Positions 8,463-18,288 are shown, counted from the stretch's first letter. The stretch is 19,908 nt of DNA from Russula earlei (GCA_025769875.1 JAGFNK010000852.1:1-19908); one strand, 5' to 3'. Made by a program: numbers and translations. The notes: a model not told the origin generated them from the sequence alone.

Positions 8463-11400
8463 ATGCGGCCTGCCCTCTTTTTCCTTCTCGTTGCGCGATG
8501 CAGCGTGACCTTGGCCGCTCCTTCCCTTTCCCTTCCGCTCTCTTCCTCTCCTCCGTTGTCGTCAGGCGCGTCCTTGTCGTCGTCGTCCTCTCCTTCCTCC
8601 TCTAGCTCACTCTCATCGACACCTCGGGCCACTACGAGCATTAGCGTTCTCACAGAACCAGGACCGTCTGTCATCCCTGTTACCCCATATCCGTTCGCAT
8701 CCTTCCCGTCCCCATCCACTCAGCCTCCCATTCCCGGCGTGTACCCGGAGAGCTCGCCCAAGCATCCCCCACCCGTCGACAGCCCAGATCTTGTCCCGGA
8801 TTTCGTGCAGGCATGGACAGTGGCGTACAAAAAGGCAAAGGCAAAGGTCGGTATCACAGTTTCCTCGATGAATACCCTCGACTTGTCACCGTCGTGGCTC
8901 GATGAGAGATTCCTTGATGCGCTTTATGTCCGTAATGGCCGTTGACCTCGTGATCTAGCTTGCCGCATGGTCGCTTCAGAAAAAGGTCAACATCACTACC
9001 GGAGTGGGATGGGCGAATGGCCGCTGCGTCGGCAATATCCCTCCCATTGGCGATTTCCCTGGGCTCTGTCTGGAAGACTCACCCCTCGGAGTGCGCTTTG
9101 CCGATTTCGCTACCGCTTTCCCTGCCCCGATCAATGCTGCATCCACGTGAGCATTAGCACTGCTTCCGACTTCTTTCAATGATGTCGCCGCAGGTGGAAG
9201 CGGTCGCTAATTCGTGCCCGCGGTATTGCAATGGGTAAAGAACACGTCGGCAAAGGCGTCAACATCGCCCTCGGTCCAATGATGAACATCGGCCGTATAG
9301 CCCAAGGTGGTCGCAACTGGGAGGGCTTTGGCGCAGATCCATTCCTCGCCGGCGTTGGAGCATATGAGACCATCCTCGGCATGCAGTCAGCAGGTGTCCA
9401 AGCCTGCGCGAAGCACTATATCAACAAGTGAGAATTTCCTTATTGGTGTAGAGACAACCCCCAATGGCTGAGCCATGGAACAGTGAACAGGAGAACCAGC
9501 GTAAGCTGGAGAGTTCAAACGTCGATGATCGGACTCAGCACGAGATCTACGTGGCCCCTTTCTTGCGTAGTGTCATGGCTGGTGTCGCCTCAGTCATGTG
9601 CTCTTACAACCTCGTCAACGGGACATACGCATGCGAGAACGACCACACGCTCAACGGAATCCTTAAGAACGAGCTCGGTTTCCAAGGCTTTGTCATGTCT
9701 GACTGGTCGGCGCAGCATTCGACGATGAGCGCGATGGCCGGTCTGGACATGACTATGCCTGGCGACATCACGTTCGATTCAGGCACCTCGTACTTTGGCG
9801 CGAATCTCACCGCATACGTGAAGAACGGGACGATCCCCGAGTCGCGGGTGGATGATATGGCGACGCGCATCCTCGCATCTTGGTACCTTCTCCACCAGGA
9901 CTCACCAGATTACCCGAAAACGAACTTCAATGCGTTCCTTCCCTTAGACGAAGCGACGAATGAGCACATAGACGTACAGGGCAACCACCAAGCCCTCGTG
10001 CGCGAGATCGGCTCGGCAAGCATTGTGTTGCTGAAGAACGTGAACGATGCACTCCCGCTTAAGAAGCCTCGTAAATTGGTGTTGATCGGATCTGACGCGG
10101 GCCCTGCACATATCGCGGGACCTAATGAGTTTAGCGACCAAGGTGGCGTAGATGGTATTTTGGCGATGGGGTGGGGATCCGGGTGAGTACTTATAAAAGG
10201 GTGGTAATATGCCCTGTCACTCACCATGAATGCAGAACCGCGTGGTTCACCTACAAAATTTCGGTTCGTCTTTCGTTCATTCTCAATGAAGCGGCAGGCA
10301 GCGCTTATCGCCTGTTGATGGACAGCCATACGAGGCATTTCAGCAACGTGCTCGAACTGATCATACGTCTTTCTCTTGGTTCTTCGATGATTTCGACCTC
10401 GTCGGGGCGGCCAACGCCGCGGTGGAACAGGAGGCGGCAATTGTATTCGTGTTGTCGGACTCGGGCGAAAACTACATCACCGTAGATGGCAACGCAGGCG
10501 ACAGGTACGTGGGCGCACTCTCGCCCTCCTCAACTGTTCAAAGAGAATCCGTCTCGTTTGCATAGGAATAACCTAACAGCGTGGCTTAACGGCGATGCGT
10601 TGGTCCAGGCGGTTGCGGCGCAGAACAAGAACACAATTGTCGTTGTGCATTCGGTCGGGCCCTTAATTCTTGAGGCCTGGATCGACCACCCGAACATCAC
10701 TGCTGTCGTCTGGGCTGGTTTGGAGGGCACTGAAACTGGCAACGCGCTGGTGGATGTGATGTATGGCACGGTTAACCCGAGCGGGCGTCTGCCGTACACG
10801 ATCGCCAAGTCACCGAAAGATTACCCTGCGCAGCTCGTGGAAGGAGGGAACGACAAAGAGATCTTGAACATCACTTACTCAGAGGGGTGCGTGCTTGTGC
10901 ATCCTTCGCTCCGGAGACAAAGGCTACAGAAGTTGCAGCTTGTTCGTCGACTATCGCCATTTTGATGCGGAGAAAATCGCACCGCGCTTCGAGTTCGGTT
11001 TTGGGCTGAGCTATACGCAGTTCGATTACTCGGGCCTGGTTATCACTCCGGTCCATGGCGCGCAGGACGTCGACGGAGAACTGGAGGCGGACTGGCTGGC
11101 AGCTAAACCTGGCCCGCAAGGTGTCGGTGCGTCCACGGCGCTGTGGCTGCACCGGCCGGCCTACAATGTGTCGTTCGTGGTGCAGAACACAGGCGGAGTA
11201 TCCGGAACGGAGGTGCGTGCGCCTGTGTTGTCCTCGTTGTCGACGTACCGGTGACGAGGAAATTGTGATGCCACAGATACCGCAGCTCTACCTGCACTTC
11301 CCCACACAGGCGGGCGAGCCGCCATCCGTCTTGCGTGGGTTCAGCGACGTGGAGCTGCAGCCGGGCGAGTCCAAGGTGGTCTATATCACGCTTTCCAGGT

Positions 11401-11519
11401 ACGACCTGTCGATATGGGACGTCCACAGTCAGTCGTGGATGCGCGCCGACGGATCGTACTCGGTTTCTGTCGGCGCGAGCAGTCGGGATTTCAGATTGAG
11501 AGGGACAATACCTCTGTGA
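8463..11519 (+). CDS. Secreted GH3 beta-glucosidase
   Basis: It hydrolyses terminal beta-glucosyl residues such as cellobiose outside the cell. Exons: 8463-8846, 8959-9146, 9194-9427, 9484-10182, 10236-10263, 10302-10504, 10566-10886, 10939-11212, 11277-11519; phases fit and give 857 residues, normal for fungal GH3. A signal peptide (MRPALFFLLVARC...LAA) is followed by a Ser/Thr/Pro linker to about residue 90, with no CBM1. GH3 N domain: TGVGWANGRCVGN, GLCLEDSPLGVRF, GPMMNIGR, RNWEGFGADPFL, KHYINNEQE, and VMSDW with nucleophile Asp about 342. GH3 C domain: VLLKNVNDALPL, SDSGENYITVDGNAGDRNNLTAW, VGPLILEAWIDHPN, NPSGRLPYTIAKS, YRHFDA...PRFEFGFGLSYTQF. The C-terminal FN3-like domain has GTEIPQLYLHFP and PGESKVV. 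Intron 1 has a GTCGGT donor. The 10183-10301 region is ambiguous: the usual GTADFPYL segment is weak, and the short exon 5 with a 38-base intron is only my best guess. Confidence 0.96.
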
Positions 11520-11897
11520 TCCCTTCAAGTTGGCTGCTTGCTTACTCGGACCTTTTCTTGTTCCTCGAACATTTACGGACTTGTCGCTCCTTTGAAAAGG
11601 GACGGGACATTGATACACTCTTTTAAATTAATGTACTGTAATGACAGTCTCTGCATGGGATGTTGTGTCTTGGAGGCAAGAGTCTCAGCGTTTTGCTGGA
11701 GTCTTTCAGAGGCCGAGTGCACGGCCATCTCGTCATCCCCTCTGCACGAGGATCGTGTTTTGGCGATCGTTAAAGGTACAACCGCGGCTCTTCCATGGGA
11801 GATCGTCGGAAACCGGTAGACGACCAAGGGAGTAAGGCGCGCGTGTGGGAAGTAAATGCAAGGAGGCCACGTCCTCTCTCAATTCAATTCTTACCAG
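11520..11897 (+). promoter_or_regulatory. Intergenic: beta-glucosidase 3' end and dehydrogenase promoter
   Basis: The 378 bases between stop and next start hold an AT-rich TTTTAAATTAATGTACTGTAATG near 11621-11643 that could serve as the beta-glucosidase 3' end. The last 30 bases before the dehydrogenase ATG are CT-rich (CCTCTCTCAATTCAATTC). I see no TATA box. Confidence 0.4.
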
Positions 11898-13442
11898 ATG
11901 ACAACCATCATACCCGACGGCGAGTTATTCGCGCATGCGGAACGCGCGAAAGGAAAGGTCGTCGTCCTTACCGGTGCGTGACTCCCTTCCCACCACCTCT
12001 CCGTCTGCAAAGACACTGAAATTCGACGCAGGGGGCGGGAACGGTATCGGCAAGGAGGTCGCCCTCACTTTCTCAAAGCACGGGTAAGACGTGAAACCAA
12101 CGCCGCGTCGTCGAGTCGAGTGCACGTCCCGACTCATCTGCCCTAATCCTCCAGTGCCAAGGTCGTAATTGGGGACGTGGACGTCTCCGGCGCAGAGGCT
12201 GTGGTCGCGGCCATCAACAAGCCCGGCGGGTGCGTGACTTGGACTACCCGAGAGGAGAATACCTATGCCTGAGTTTCCTGGTACTCGACGGCTCTGCAGA
12301 GAAGCCGTGTCAATCGGCTGCAACGTTGTCAACTGGGACGATCAGCTCGCACTCTTCGAACTCGCATTTGAGCGGTATGGGGCCGTTGACATCGTGGTCT
12401 GCATGTCCACCCCTTACAGTTTCCGGCGGCAGCGTTATTTACAAACCTGTGATCGTGCTTAGATCCCAAACGCGGGAATCAGTGAAAACGAACATGGGGT
12501 ATGCAGCGGGGAACTCACCGTGGTGGACGGCAAGCCTGTTGCGCCCAAGCTTGCGACTCTGGGGGTCAACCTGACCGGCGTTTTCTATAGTGAGCAGCAG
12601 CATTCGTCGTCTTACCCTCGTGTGCAGGACGGTACCCAACCTTCAGCGATTACCTCCCAGCCGTCCACCTTGGCATGCACTACATACAACGCAACCGCGC
12701 TCCCGACTCATGGAAAGCGATCGTTATGATGGGCTCAATAGGTTCGTGCTCAGGATCCACGCCTTTACCGCGCATCAGAGTTGACCGATTGGCCGATTCG
12801 ATGCAGCATCCTGGCAGGGCATCCCGAGGGCGCCACAGTACTCTGCGTCAAAGCACGGCGTGTTGGGCTTGATGCGCGCGCTGGACCCCATCGTCTCGGG
12901 GGACAACATCCGCATCGCGGTCATCCACCCTTGGTTCGCAGGTAGTCATCCCGTGGCCCCTTTCTTTGCCTGCGTGCTCATTCTTTCCCAAGACACGTCG
13001 ATCCTGGGGCTCCCCGTGAAAATTTTGCTTGCGGGTCTCCCCATGACGCCTGTCTCACGCATAGCGGGCGCGGTCTTCCGCGCAGCGACGGACCCAGACG
13101 CGGCGACGAACGGGTGTCCGTGGGTGCTACCCGACGACGGACCTGTGATCCGCGTCGAGAAGGAGGCGCTTCGCGTGGGCGTGTACGAGATGCTTGAAAA
13201 GCGCCTCCGTCGGGCCAACGGGTGAGCTTCGCCCCTCGATTCGATCACGCGTGGAACTCCGGGGGCGCTGACGGCTACGATGATGATCCCGACGGGACGG
13301 CAATTCATTTAGCTTCGGGAGCGCCGTACGAGACTGGGCCCGGCTGGCCCGCGACCTGTGCCGTATCCTTTCCCCCGCGCTGTCGATTGCTGCCGTTGCC
13401 GCTGTGCTCGCCGTCTCGTTTTCCGGACGATTCGCCATTTGA
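11898..13442 (+). CDS. Short-chain dehydrogenase/reductase with C-terminal membrane segment
   Basis: This is a classical SDR that oxidises or reduces an alcohol/ketone with a nicotinamide cofactor; the overall pattern resembles 15-hydroxyprostaglandin dehydrogenase-like fungal proteins, and the substrate is unknown. Exons: 11898-11973, 12032-12083, 12155-12229, 12300-12396, 12463-12589, 12661-12741, 12807-12941, 12993-13221, 13313-13442; phases all fit, giving 333 residues. Motifs: cofactor loop TGGGNGIG (25-32), an acidic GDVD after strand 2 suggesting NAD preference, NAG (103-105), LGVNLTGVFY, catalytic Ser about 168, and YSASK with Tyr 181 and Lys 185. A stop would occur at 13222 without the last intron (GTGAGC); splicing adds a 43-residue tail, RDWARLARDLCRILSPALS then a hydrophobic AAVAAVLAVSF helix, suggesting membrane anchoring. 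Intron 4 uses a weak GTCTGC donor. It follows the beta-glucosidase in the same direction. Confidence 0.93.
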
Positions 13443-13960
13443 AGGGAGTCGATTTCCCACTCGCCCGACCCGAATTTCACGCCACGCTCGACACCGGATA
13501 TCTGGCCAATCACTGACGATATACGGGGTATGGCCGCGCATCATCTGTGCGAACGCAAAGCGCTCATTACTGACATGGCCTGGGTTCAGGTTCGTTTGCG
13601 AGTTGCGTGTCGATCTACTTCTGAGATGTATCATACGCGCTACTTTCGTCGACTTTGTCAGTTACTCCCTATCACCCGCTCTAATCACACGGCGCGCTGA
13701 TCCCTGGCTTGGCCTGAAAGCCCTGGCTTGGGCTCATGGAAAATGGAACCCAGCTGTGAACTGTCTGAGGCCTGGGTTGAGCCGAATCCCAAAGCTTGAG
13801 CGAAGGCTGGTTGCACAATCCACCCTTTGTCTCAATTACACTCTATTTACAAAAAGTACCAGCCTGGGTGCCCCAATATCTTATCTCAGGTCTCAGCACC
13901 AGCTAAGATTGACTAGAAGTAGATTAGTCTTCTCTCATCCCTTTTTCCCACTTTTATCCA
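13443..13960. other. Convergent intergenic region
   Basis: These 518 bases separate the dehydrogenase stop from the stop of the minus-strand small-protein gene. Near 13700-13870 there are scattered copies of GCCTGG-type words (CCCTGGCTTGG, AGGCCTGGGTTGAGCC, CAGCCTGGGTGCCCC), which may be remains of a small repeat. No further gene is supported. Confidence 0.4.
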
Positions 13961-14253
13961 TCAATGCTCGTGTATCTCCATAACGTTCAATTCTTCATCA
14001 ATCCTTTTCTGCCGCTCCTCCCACGCTTTCCACGGTAGGGGGGGTTTGCCCTTCAGCAGCTTTATCCACCTCACCCTTCTGGGTGGAAGTCGAACAGTTT
14101 TGTCCTTATTTCTGCAAGGTAATTTTTGAAGTCAATTCGAGGGACACAACAGAGCTTGAAAATATGGATGTACTCGGGACGTTTTGGAGGCATTGCAATT
14201 GTCAGAGCGACGCCGATGGCGAGGCAGAAAATGGTAAGAAAGGAAGTGCGCAT
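13961..14253 (-). CDS. Candidate small secreted protein
   Basis: I do not recognise a family. Exon 1 (14253-14174) starts MRTSFLTIFCLAIGVALTIA, a strong signal peptide or anchor with a short basic start and a 16-residue hydrophobic core, then MPPKRP. A 62-base intron follows (GTACAT at 14173, TTGAC branch-like site, TTGCAG ending at 14112). Exon 2 (14111-13961) gives a basic stretch (RLPPRRVRWIKLLKGK), then PPLPWKAWEERQKRIDEEL and a stop, for 76 residues in total with no Cys in the mature part. Without splicing the frame ends after 60 codons with less protein-like content. A TATAAAA on the minus strand at 14423-14417 and a CT-rich leader support transcription. A secreted or effector-like role is inference from the signal peptide only. 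Confidence 0.58.
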
Positions 14254-14416
14254 GAATAGGATAAGGACGGGATGGTGGATTCAAGTCGTGGATGGAAGTC
14301 GTAGGGGTATGAAAAAGATGAAGGCTGGATGTGGAGAGATTTGGCGGTAACCAGTATCGACAGGTAGGGCACGGATGGGAGCACAGCTGAAGAGAATTGG
14401 GACTGCGGGCATCGGG

Positions 14417-14423
14417 TTTTATA
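14417..14423 (-). promoter_or_regulatory. TATA box of the small secreted protein gene
   Basis: TATAAAA reads on the minus strand, 164 bases upstream of the ATG at 14253, with a pyrimidine-rich leader between (TCTCTTCAGC, TTCATCTTTTTCATACCCC). The LINE begins 71 bases further upstream. Confidence 0.5.
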
Positions 14424-14477
14424 CTCTTGGAGAGTCTTCTCTGTCTGTATCGTCATCAGCTCATTAACGACAATGTT

Positions 14478-14493
14478 GATACGAACTATTGCA
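14478..14493. repeat. Left target-site duplication of the LINE
   Basis: GATACGAACTATTGCA is repeated directly after the poly-A tail at 15631-15646 as GATATGAACTATTGCA, matching at 15 of 16 positions. Confidence 0.88.
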
Positions 14494-15630
14494 GAGGGGG
14501 CTCCTTGAACCGCGACCACCACCAGGTCCGGATTTTCCCACGGCAAAGCCGGGGCAAGGATAGGCAGTGAGGATGACAGTGAGCTCTGCAAGGCCAGAGC
14601 CACCCATCCGAGCCTTCGTAAAACTATGACCCCCTCACCAACTAAACCACCATCCACCAGGCCGACTGGCCAAACCAATACATAACACAATCACTATGTA
14701 TGCTAGTGTAATCTGCAATGAGAACTCCTCCCACATTAACACACAACCCATACCATACAACTACCCAGCTCCCCAACAACGAACAAGCAACACCAGCACC
14801 CTCTGTGAACACCCTACCCAACTCCCAACTCCCTCCCCTCCAACTGTCACTACCAATACTATGCCACCACAACCACGTGGAAACCACACATGACCCAAAC
14901 CCCCCACCACCAGCCCACCTTTCACCACCCGAAACAACAGTCCTTTGTCCCCAAGAACATAAACCAACCCACCAAAACAGAGGACCATCTGGTCCCTAGC
15001 AAGAGAGATGTGGCCACATGTGCCACAACTATGGCCCAACATCGTCTAGGCACCATACTAGGCTGTTGATGCCTCACCCTCCCCAACCAAAATGATGAAC
15101 CACACCATGACAAGAACCGCTGTGGACGCAACCCGAAAGGAGCCACTTGCCTCCTCCCAATATTAATCTCAGAGGCCGCACAGCTAATCTGGGTCATGAG
15201 GTGTGAACAAGTAATCCAAGATTGAAACCCACACAAGGTGGCTTTGTGCCATCAACATGAGGCTCACCAACAACGAAATCACCGCAACACTAATCAAAGG
15301 GCCTTCGAGCTAGTGAGGGACACCTGGGAACATGTCCTTAGATAACAATGGACCTCCCGAATGATTGGATCTTCAACCCGTGAGGTTTTAGTGGGTAGGA
15401 GGCTACGGTAAGTTTGGCCATCTAACAGCGTATCCTGAGTCCCACACTGCCCCCATACCAGCAACCCTGGGGGGCATGTGTAAATGCATTTCACCCCTCA
15501 CATCCGGTCCCCGCACCGGCTACAGCAAGTCAGATAGGGCTGAATTTATTTTCTCCCGCTATCTCACACTTATTAAGGTAGCCTGTACCCATAACTACCT
15601 GATAAAGCGCTATCCAAAAAAAAAAAAAAA
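14494..15630 (+). mobile_element. 5'-truncated LINE with poly-A tail
   Basis: A 1137-bp insertion ends in a run of 15 A (15616-15630) and is flanked by a 16-bp target-site duplication, the marks of target-primed reverse transcription. Frames within it contain the C-terminal end of a fungal LINE polyprotein: ISEAAQLIWVMRCEQVIQ (about 15165-15225), then in other frames the NNEITATLIKG-like block and LVRDTWEHVLR (15310-15345), followed by an approximately 270-base 3' untranslated region. Stops and frameshifts show it is dead, and the 5' part including reverse transcriptase is absent. Family assignment to Tad1-like LINEs is from memory of that C-terminal block. The 5' half (14500-14900) is C-rich and its match to LINE is not clear. 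Confidence 0.8.
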
Positions 15631-15646
15631 GATATGAACTATTGCA
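15631..15646. repeat. Right target-site duplication of the LINE
   Basis: GATATGAACTATTGCA directly follows the poly-A run and repeats 14478-14493 with one difference (C/T at the fifth base, a CpG in the left copy). Confidence 0.88.
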
Positions 15647-15766
15647 AGTTGGACAGCCACGCAATGTGCCACAGTTGTATCAGTGGTCGGAGAATTGAAA
15701 AGGTGGGATCTCGGGCACTGGGAGCGTGCTTGCGATGCAATGTAGATGGTGTATCATGGACCTATT

Positions 15767-15895
15767 TATTGGAGCTATAGAGTGATAACTCAGTCTTCTG
15801 TATAAAAGACTGAGGGAAAAGAACGAACGATAACTAATTACACATGTGGTCCGGATTGTCCGATTGTGTGGCACTAAGTGGCTGCACTTCCAACA
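15767..15895 (-). mobile_element. Miniature solo LTR, family C (minus), TSD CTATT
   Basis: Read on the minus strand, this 129-bp element begins TGTTGGAAGTGCAGCC and ends ATAGCTCCAATA (ancestral end CAACA). Both flanks are CTATT (15762-15766 and 15896-15900). It shares its start, the GACAATCCGGA block and the TATA hairpin (15789-15814) with the longer family C copies at 15953 and 18532. At 129 bp it is in the size range of TRIM-type LTRs. Confidence 0.88.
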
Positions 15896-15952
15896 CTATT
15901 TGCATTCAATTCTCGTGCAGTAGGCCCTCCCTGTTATCTATGATACTTCAAG

Positions 15953-16720
15953 TGCTGGACATGCAGCTGCTTGGTGCCATGCAAACAGACAATCCGGACT
16001 GTACCTGTAAATAATCATGTGTTGTGATCACCAAGTCAAGATGCACACATGATTGAGATCAATCATGGGTGAGTGATGCCAATTGTGTGCATGCAAAGGG
16101 GACTGAGGGATCACCCATGTATGATGTATTTAATTGGGTGATATAACAATTTGATTATTGTAGTTTAGTTACAAATATCCATGAGCTCGACTAAGTAGGA
16201 AGCACTGATGATCAGTTCAATTGTAGGATTGTAGCTTAAAGTTGTTATGATCATGGGCTTGTACAGCCAAAATGGTTAGTGTATTTAAGCACATAGTTAG
16301 TCTAGTTATTTCCCCTCAGTGATTGTCTACATGTGCAATACACTGAGGTAAATTCCTCTGTTATCTTACTCATGCACCATGGACTTATATCTAGATAGCA
16401 TACAATTGGTATCTTATCTAGTAATTCTCACATGTGCATGTGCAAGCACAGTTGGATGCTACACACTCAACCAATCACTCATCACTCTATCAATATAACT
16501 TCACTCCCCATAATCCTAGGATTCATATTTTTTGAATTAGTTATCATTTGTTTTCCCTCAGTCTTCTATACACAAGACTGAGGTCAGTACTACACATTCC
16601 TTTTACACTCCATTTAAAGCTAATACTAGTAGTGTACATAGTCATATTTCTATAGGTTCACTCATTAACCAATACAGTCTTTTATACACAAGATTGAGTC
16701 ATATTTCTATAGCTCCAACA
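15953..16720 (+). mobile_element. Solo LTR, family C (plus, long form), TSD TCAAG
   Basis: This 768-bp element begins TGCTGGACATGCAGC and ends ATAGCTCCAACA, with TCAAG on both sides (15948-15952 and 16721-16725). It has the family block CAAACAGACAATCCGGA, two TATA hairpins (16556-16583 and about 16675-16697) and the same 3' end as the copy at 18532-19612. Bases about 16015-16530 have no counterpart in the other two copies; they are either part of a longer ancestral LTR or a nested insertion whose ends I could not fix. Few CpGs remain. Confidence 0.87.
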
Positions 16721-16819
16721 TCAAGTTGGCTACATTTGAGATTCTGAGTCATTTCCCAAGACTTTCCCCTGCTAGGATCACTTGTGTCCACCTCCCATGA
16801 AAACACCCCACATCACAAT

Positions 16820-17491
16820 TGTTACACTATTTTCCTTTCTTGTTTACTTCTTACTTATGTGCTATGGACTGCCTGCTCTCATATATCCATTACCTACTGA
16901 TTTCATGATCTCTTACATCTTGTGATCTCTCCTACTTTATCATGTGATCCATACATGTCCAGGTAACACTGGATTGCTGTTACTTTCCCTTTGTTTGGTT
17001 CTTTTCCCTTTATCAGTTTCAACTGTGCAATGCTGCACACCTACTGCACAGCACAGTTACCTGGTTCTGACTCACTTGTGGCCTTATTTTTGTGACTCAT
17101 ACTTATATACTAGTAGCACAGTCAAAGCACAGCTATTGCTGCACTTCTCCTGTATATATAAACCCAGTACCTCAAGACCAAAGCCCTAAGCTTGGTCTCT
17201 TGTAGAATCCCACCTACTCTTGTCCAACATATTTGCCTGCAACCTAAAACCTTCCTAACCCATCTCTCAAACACCCATCCACACTCACCTTTTAGAACTC
17301 TCTAGGGTTCTTCTCAACCTACCACACACCATCTACCTTCTCCTTATTCCTTTCCTTCCCTAAGAGTCTCTCTTCACTCTACTAAGAAGGGCTCTTCTTC
17401 CTGAGACCTCTATCTACCCACCTTCTTTGCATTGCTTAGGGTAACAGAGTTTCCTAAGCACATATAGCTTGTGGGAAACCCCCCCCCCTCA
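16820..17491 (+). mobile_element. Possible solo LTR, TSD ACAAT
   Basis: The segment starts TGTTACACTATTTT and ends CCCCCTCA, with ACAAT at 16815-16819 and 17492-17496. A TATATATAAA box lies at about 17155-17164 in mid-element, followed by a long CT-rich tract as expected for R-U5. The ends share only TG...CA, and I searched for a matching 5-mer, so chance is not excluded. The 81-codon open frame at 16944-17189 runs through the TATA box and is not a gene. Confidence 0.42.
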
Positions 17492-17746
17492 ACAATCACA
17501 TACAACTTACCCTAGCTTCTCAACAGACTGAGTCATACTAAGAAGGGTCTATTGGTCATAACCTGTTTAGCACAAAACACTATCAACCGCTGCAGGGAAG
17601 CTCTTTGAGCACTTGACTTGTTCTCACCTTTCCAAACCCAAACTACTTCATCTTCAGGCTTGAGTACTGACATGGCTAGCTACTGTGACAGCAATTGTTT
17701 CCATAGTCAAGTGTTGATATGGTTGATTTCAAAGTCAGTGATTGAA
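17492..17746. other. AT-rich spacer between repeats
   Basis: No gene, RNA or element terminus is recognisable here apart from the TTGAA duplication at 17742-17746 belonging to the next LTR. It is probably old repeat sequence. Confidence 0.4.
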
Positions 17747-18288
17747 TGTTAAGATCGGATTGATCTTATTGCTGACTCTTAGTGAAAGAGTTGCTTGATA
17801 TAGTTCAAGCACTAGACTTCGATCCCTTTGATATTATCTCAAAAAGAATAGGTTGTAAGAGAAGAGAGGGGCCTCTTTCACTTAGAGTTCTTCATAGACT
17901 GTATAGAGTATTTGACAAGATGATTGTTTTGTCGAAAAGAGTGTAAGTTGAGTGTAAGGCTCGACTTCTCAGTACCACAGACTATTTATATGATATCTCC
18001 ACAACTACTGATCCAATTTGTACGAAACTTGGGGTGCACATAGCTGAAAACCAGTAGTATCCAATACATAAAGCACAATTTGAGAATATCAGAAATGACT
18101 CACGCATGAGTCATTCTTTCCTAGTATCTGTCATCAATCAGTAAGTAGTGAGTAAGCCATTACCGATCAATCAGTAAGTGGATCAATAAGCAATCACTAA
18201 GCCAGATGAATAAGCACATATGAGTAAACAGAAATGAGTCACCAGAGCATAGGTAAGCAGATGAGAACGAGACACAAGAATCCTAACA
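17747..18288 (-). mobile_element. Solo LTR, family A (minus), TSD TTGAA
   Basis: This 542-bp solo LTR begins, on the minus strand, TGTTAGGATTCTTGTGTCTC and ends GATCTTAACA. Both flanks are TTGAA (17742-17746 and 18289-18293). It is a diverged copy of the LTR at 1741-2252: shared parts include the TGACTCA palindrome (18095-18114), the GCTTACT-rich U3, the CCCCAAGTTTC region and the leader AGAGGCCCCTCTC-type block. It keeps about eight CpGs against one in the other copy, so it is younger or less mutated. Confidence 0.94.
18095..18114. promoter_or_regulatory. TGACTCA inverted pair in second family A LTR
   Basis: The sequence atgactcacgcatgagtcat keeps both TGACTCA half-elements found at 1899-1918. 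The single difference is CG here against TG there, at the centre. Confidence 0.6.

Noticed and set aside
9910..10440. 176-codon minus-strand frame, and similar ones at 11103-11618
   Set aside because: Antisense to the conserved beta-glucosidase exons.
13222..13983. 253-codon plus-strand open frame
   Set aside because: It overlaps the last intron and exon of the dehydrogenase in another frame and runs through the convergent gene's 3' end; no domain-like content.
14718..14999. 93-codon Pro/His-rich frame as a gene
   Set aside because: It lies inside the truncated LINE and has a low-complexity composition expected from C-rich DNA.
17481..17489. Poly-C run
   Set aside because: A simple homopolymer near a repeat edge; no further structure seen.
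1741..18288. The two family A LTRs as ends of one giant retrotransposon
   Set aside because: They are in opposite orientation and have different target-site duplications, and the DNA between is host genes.
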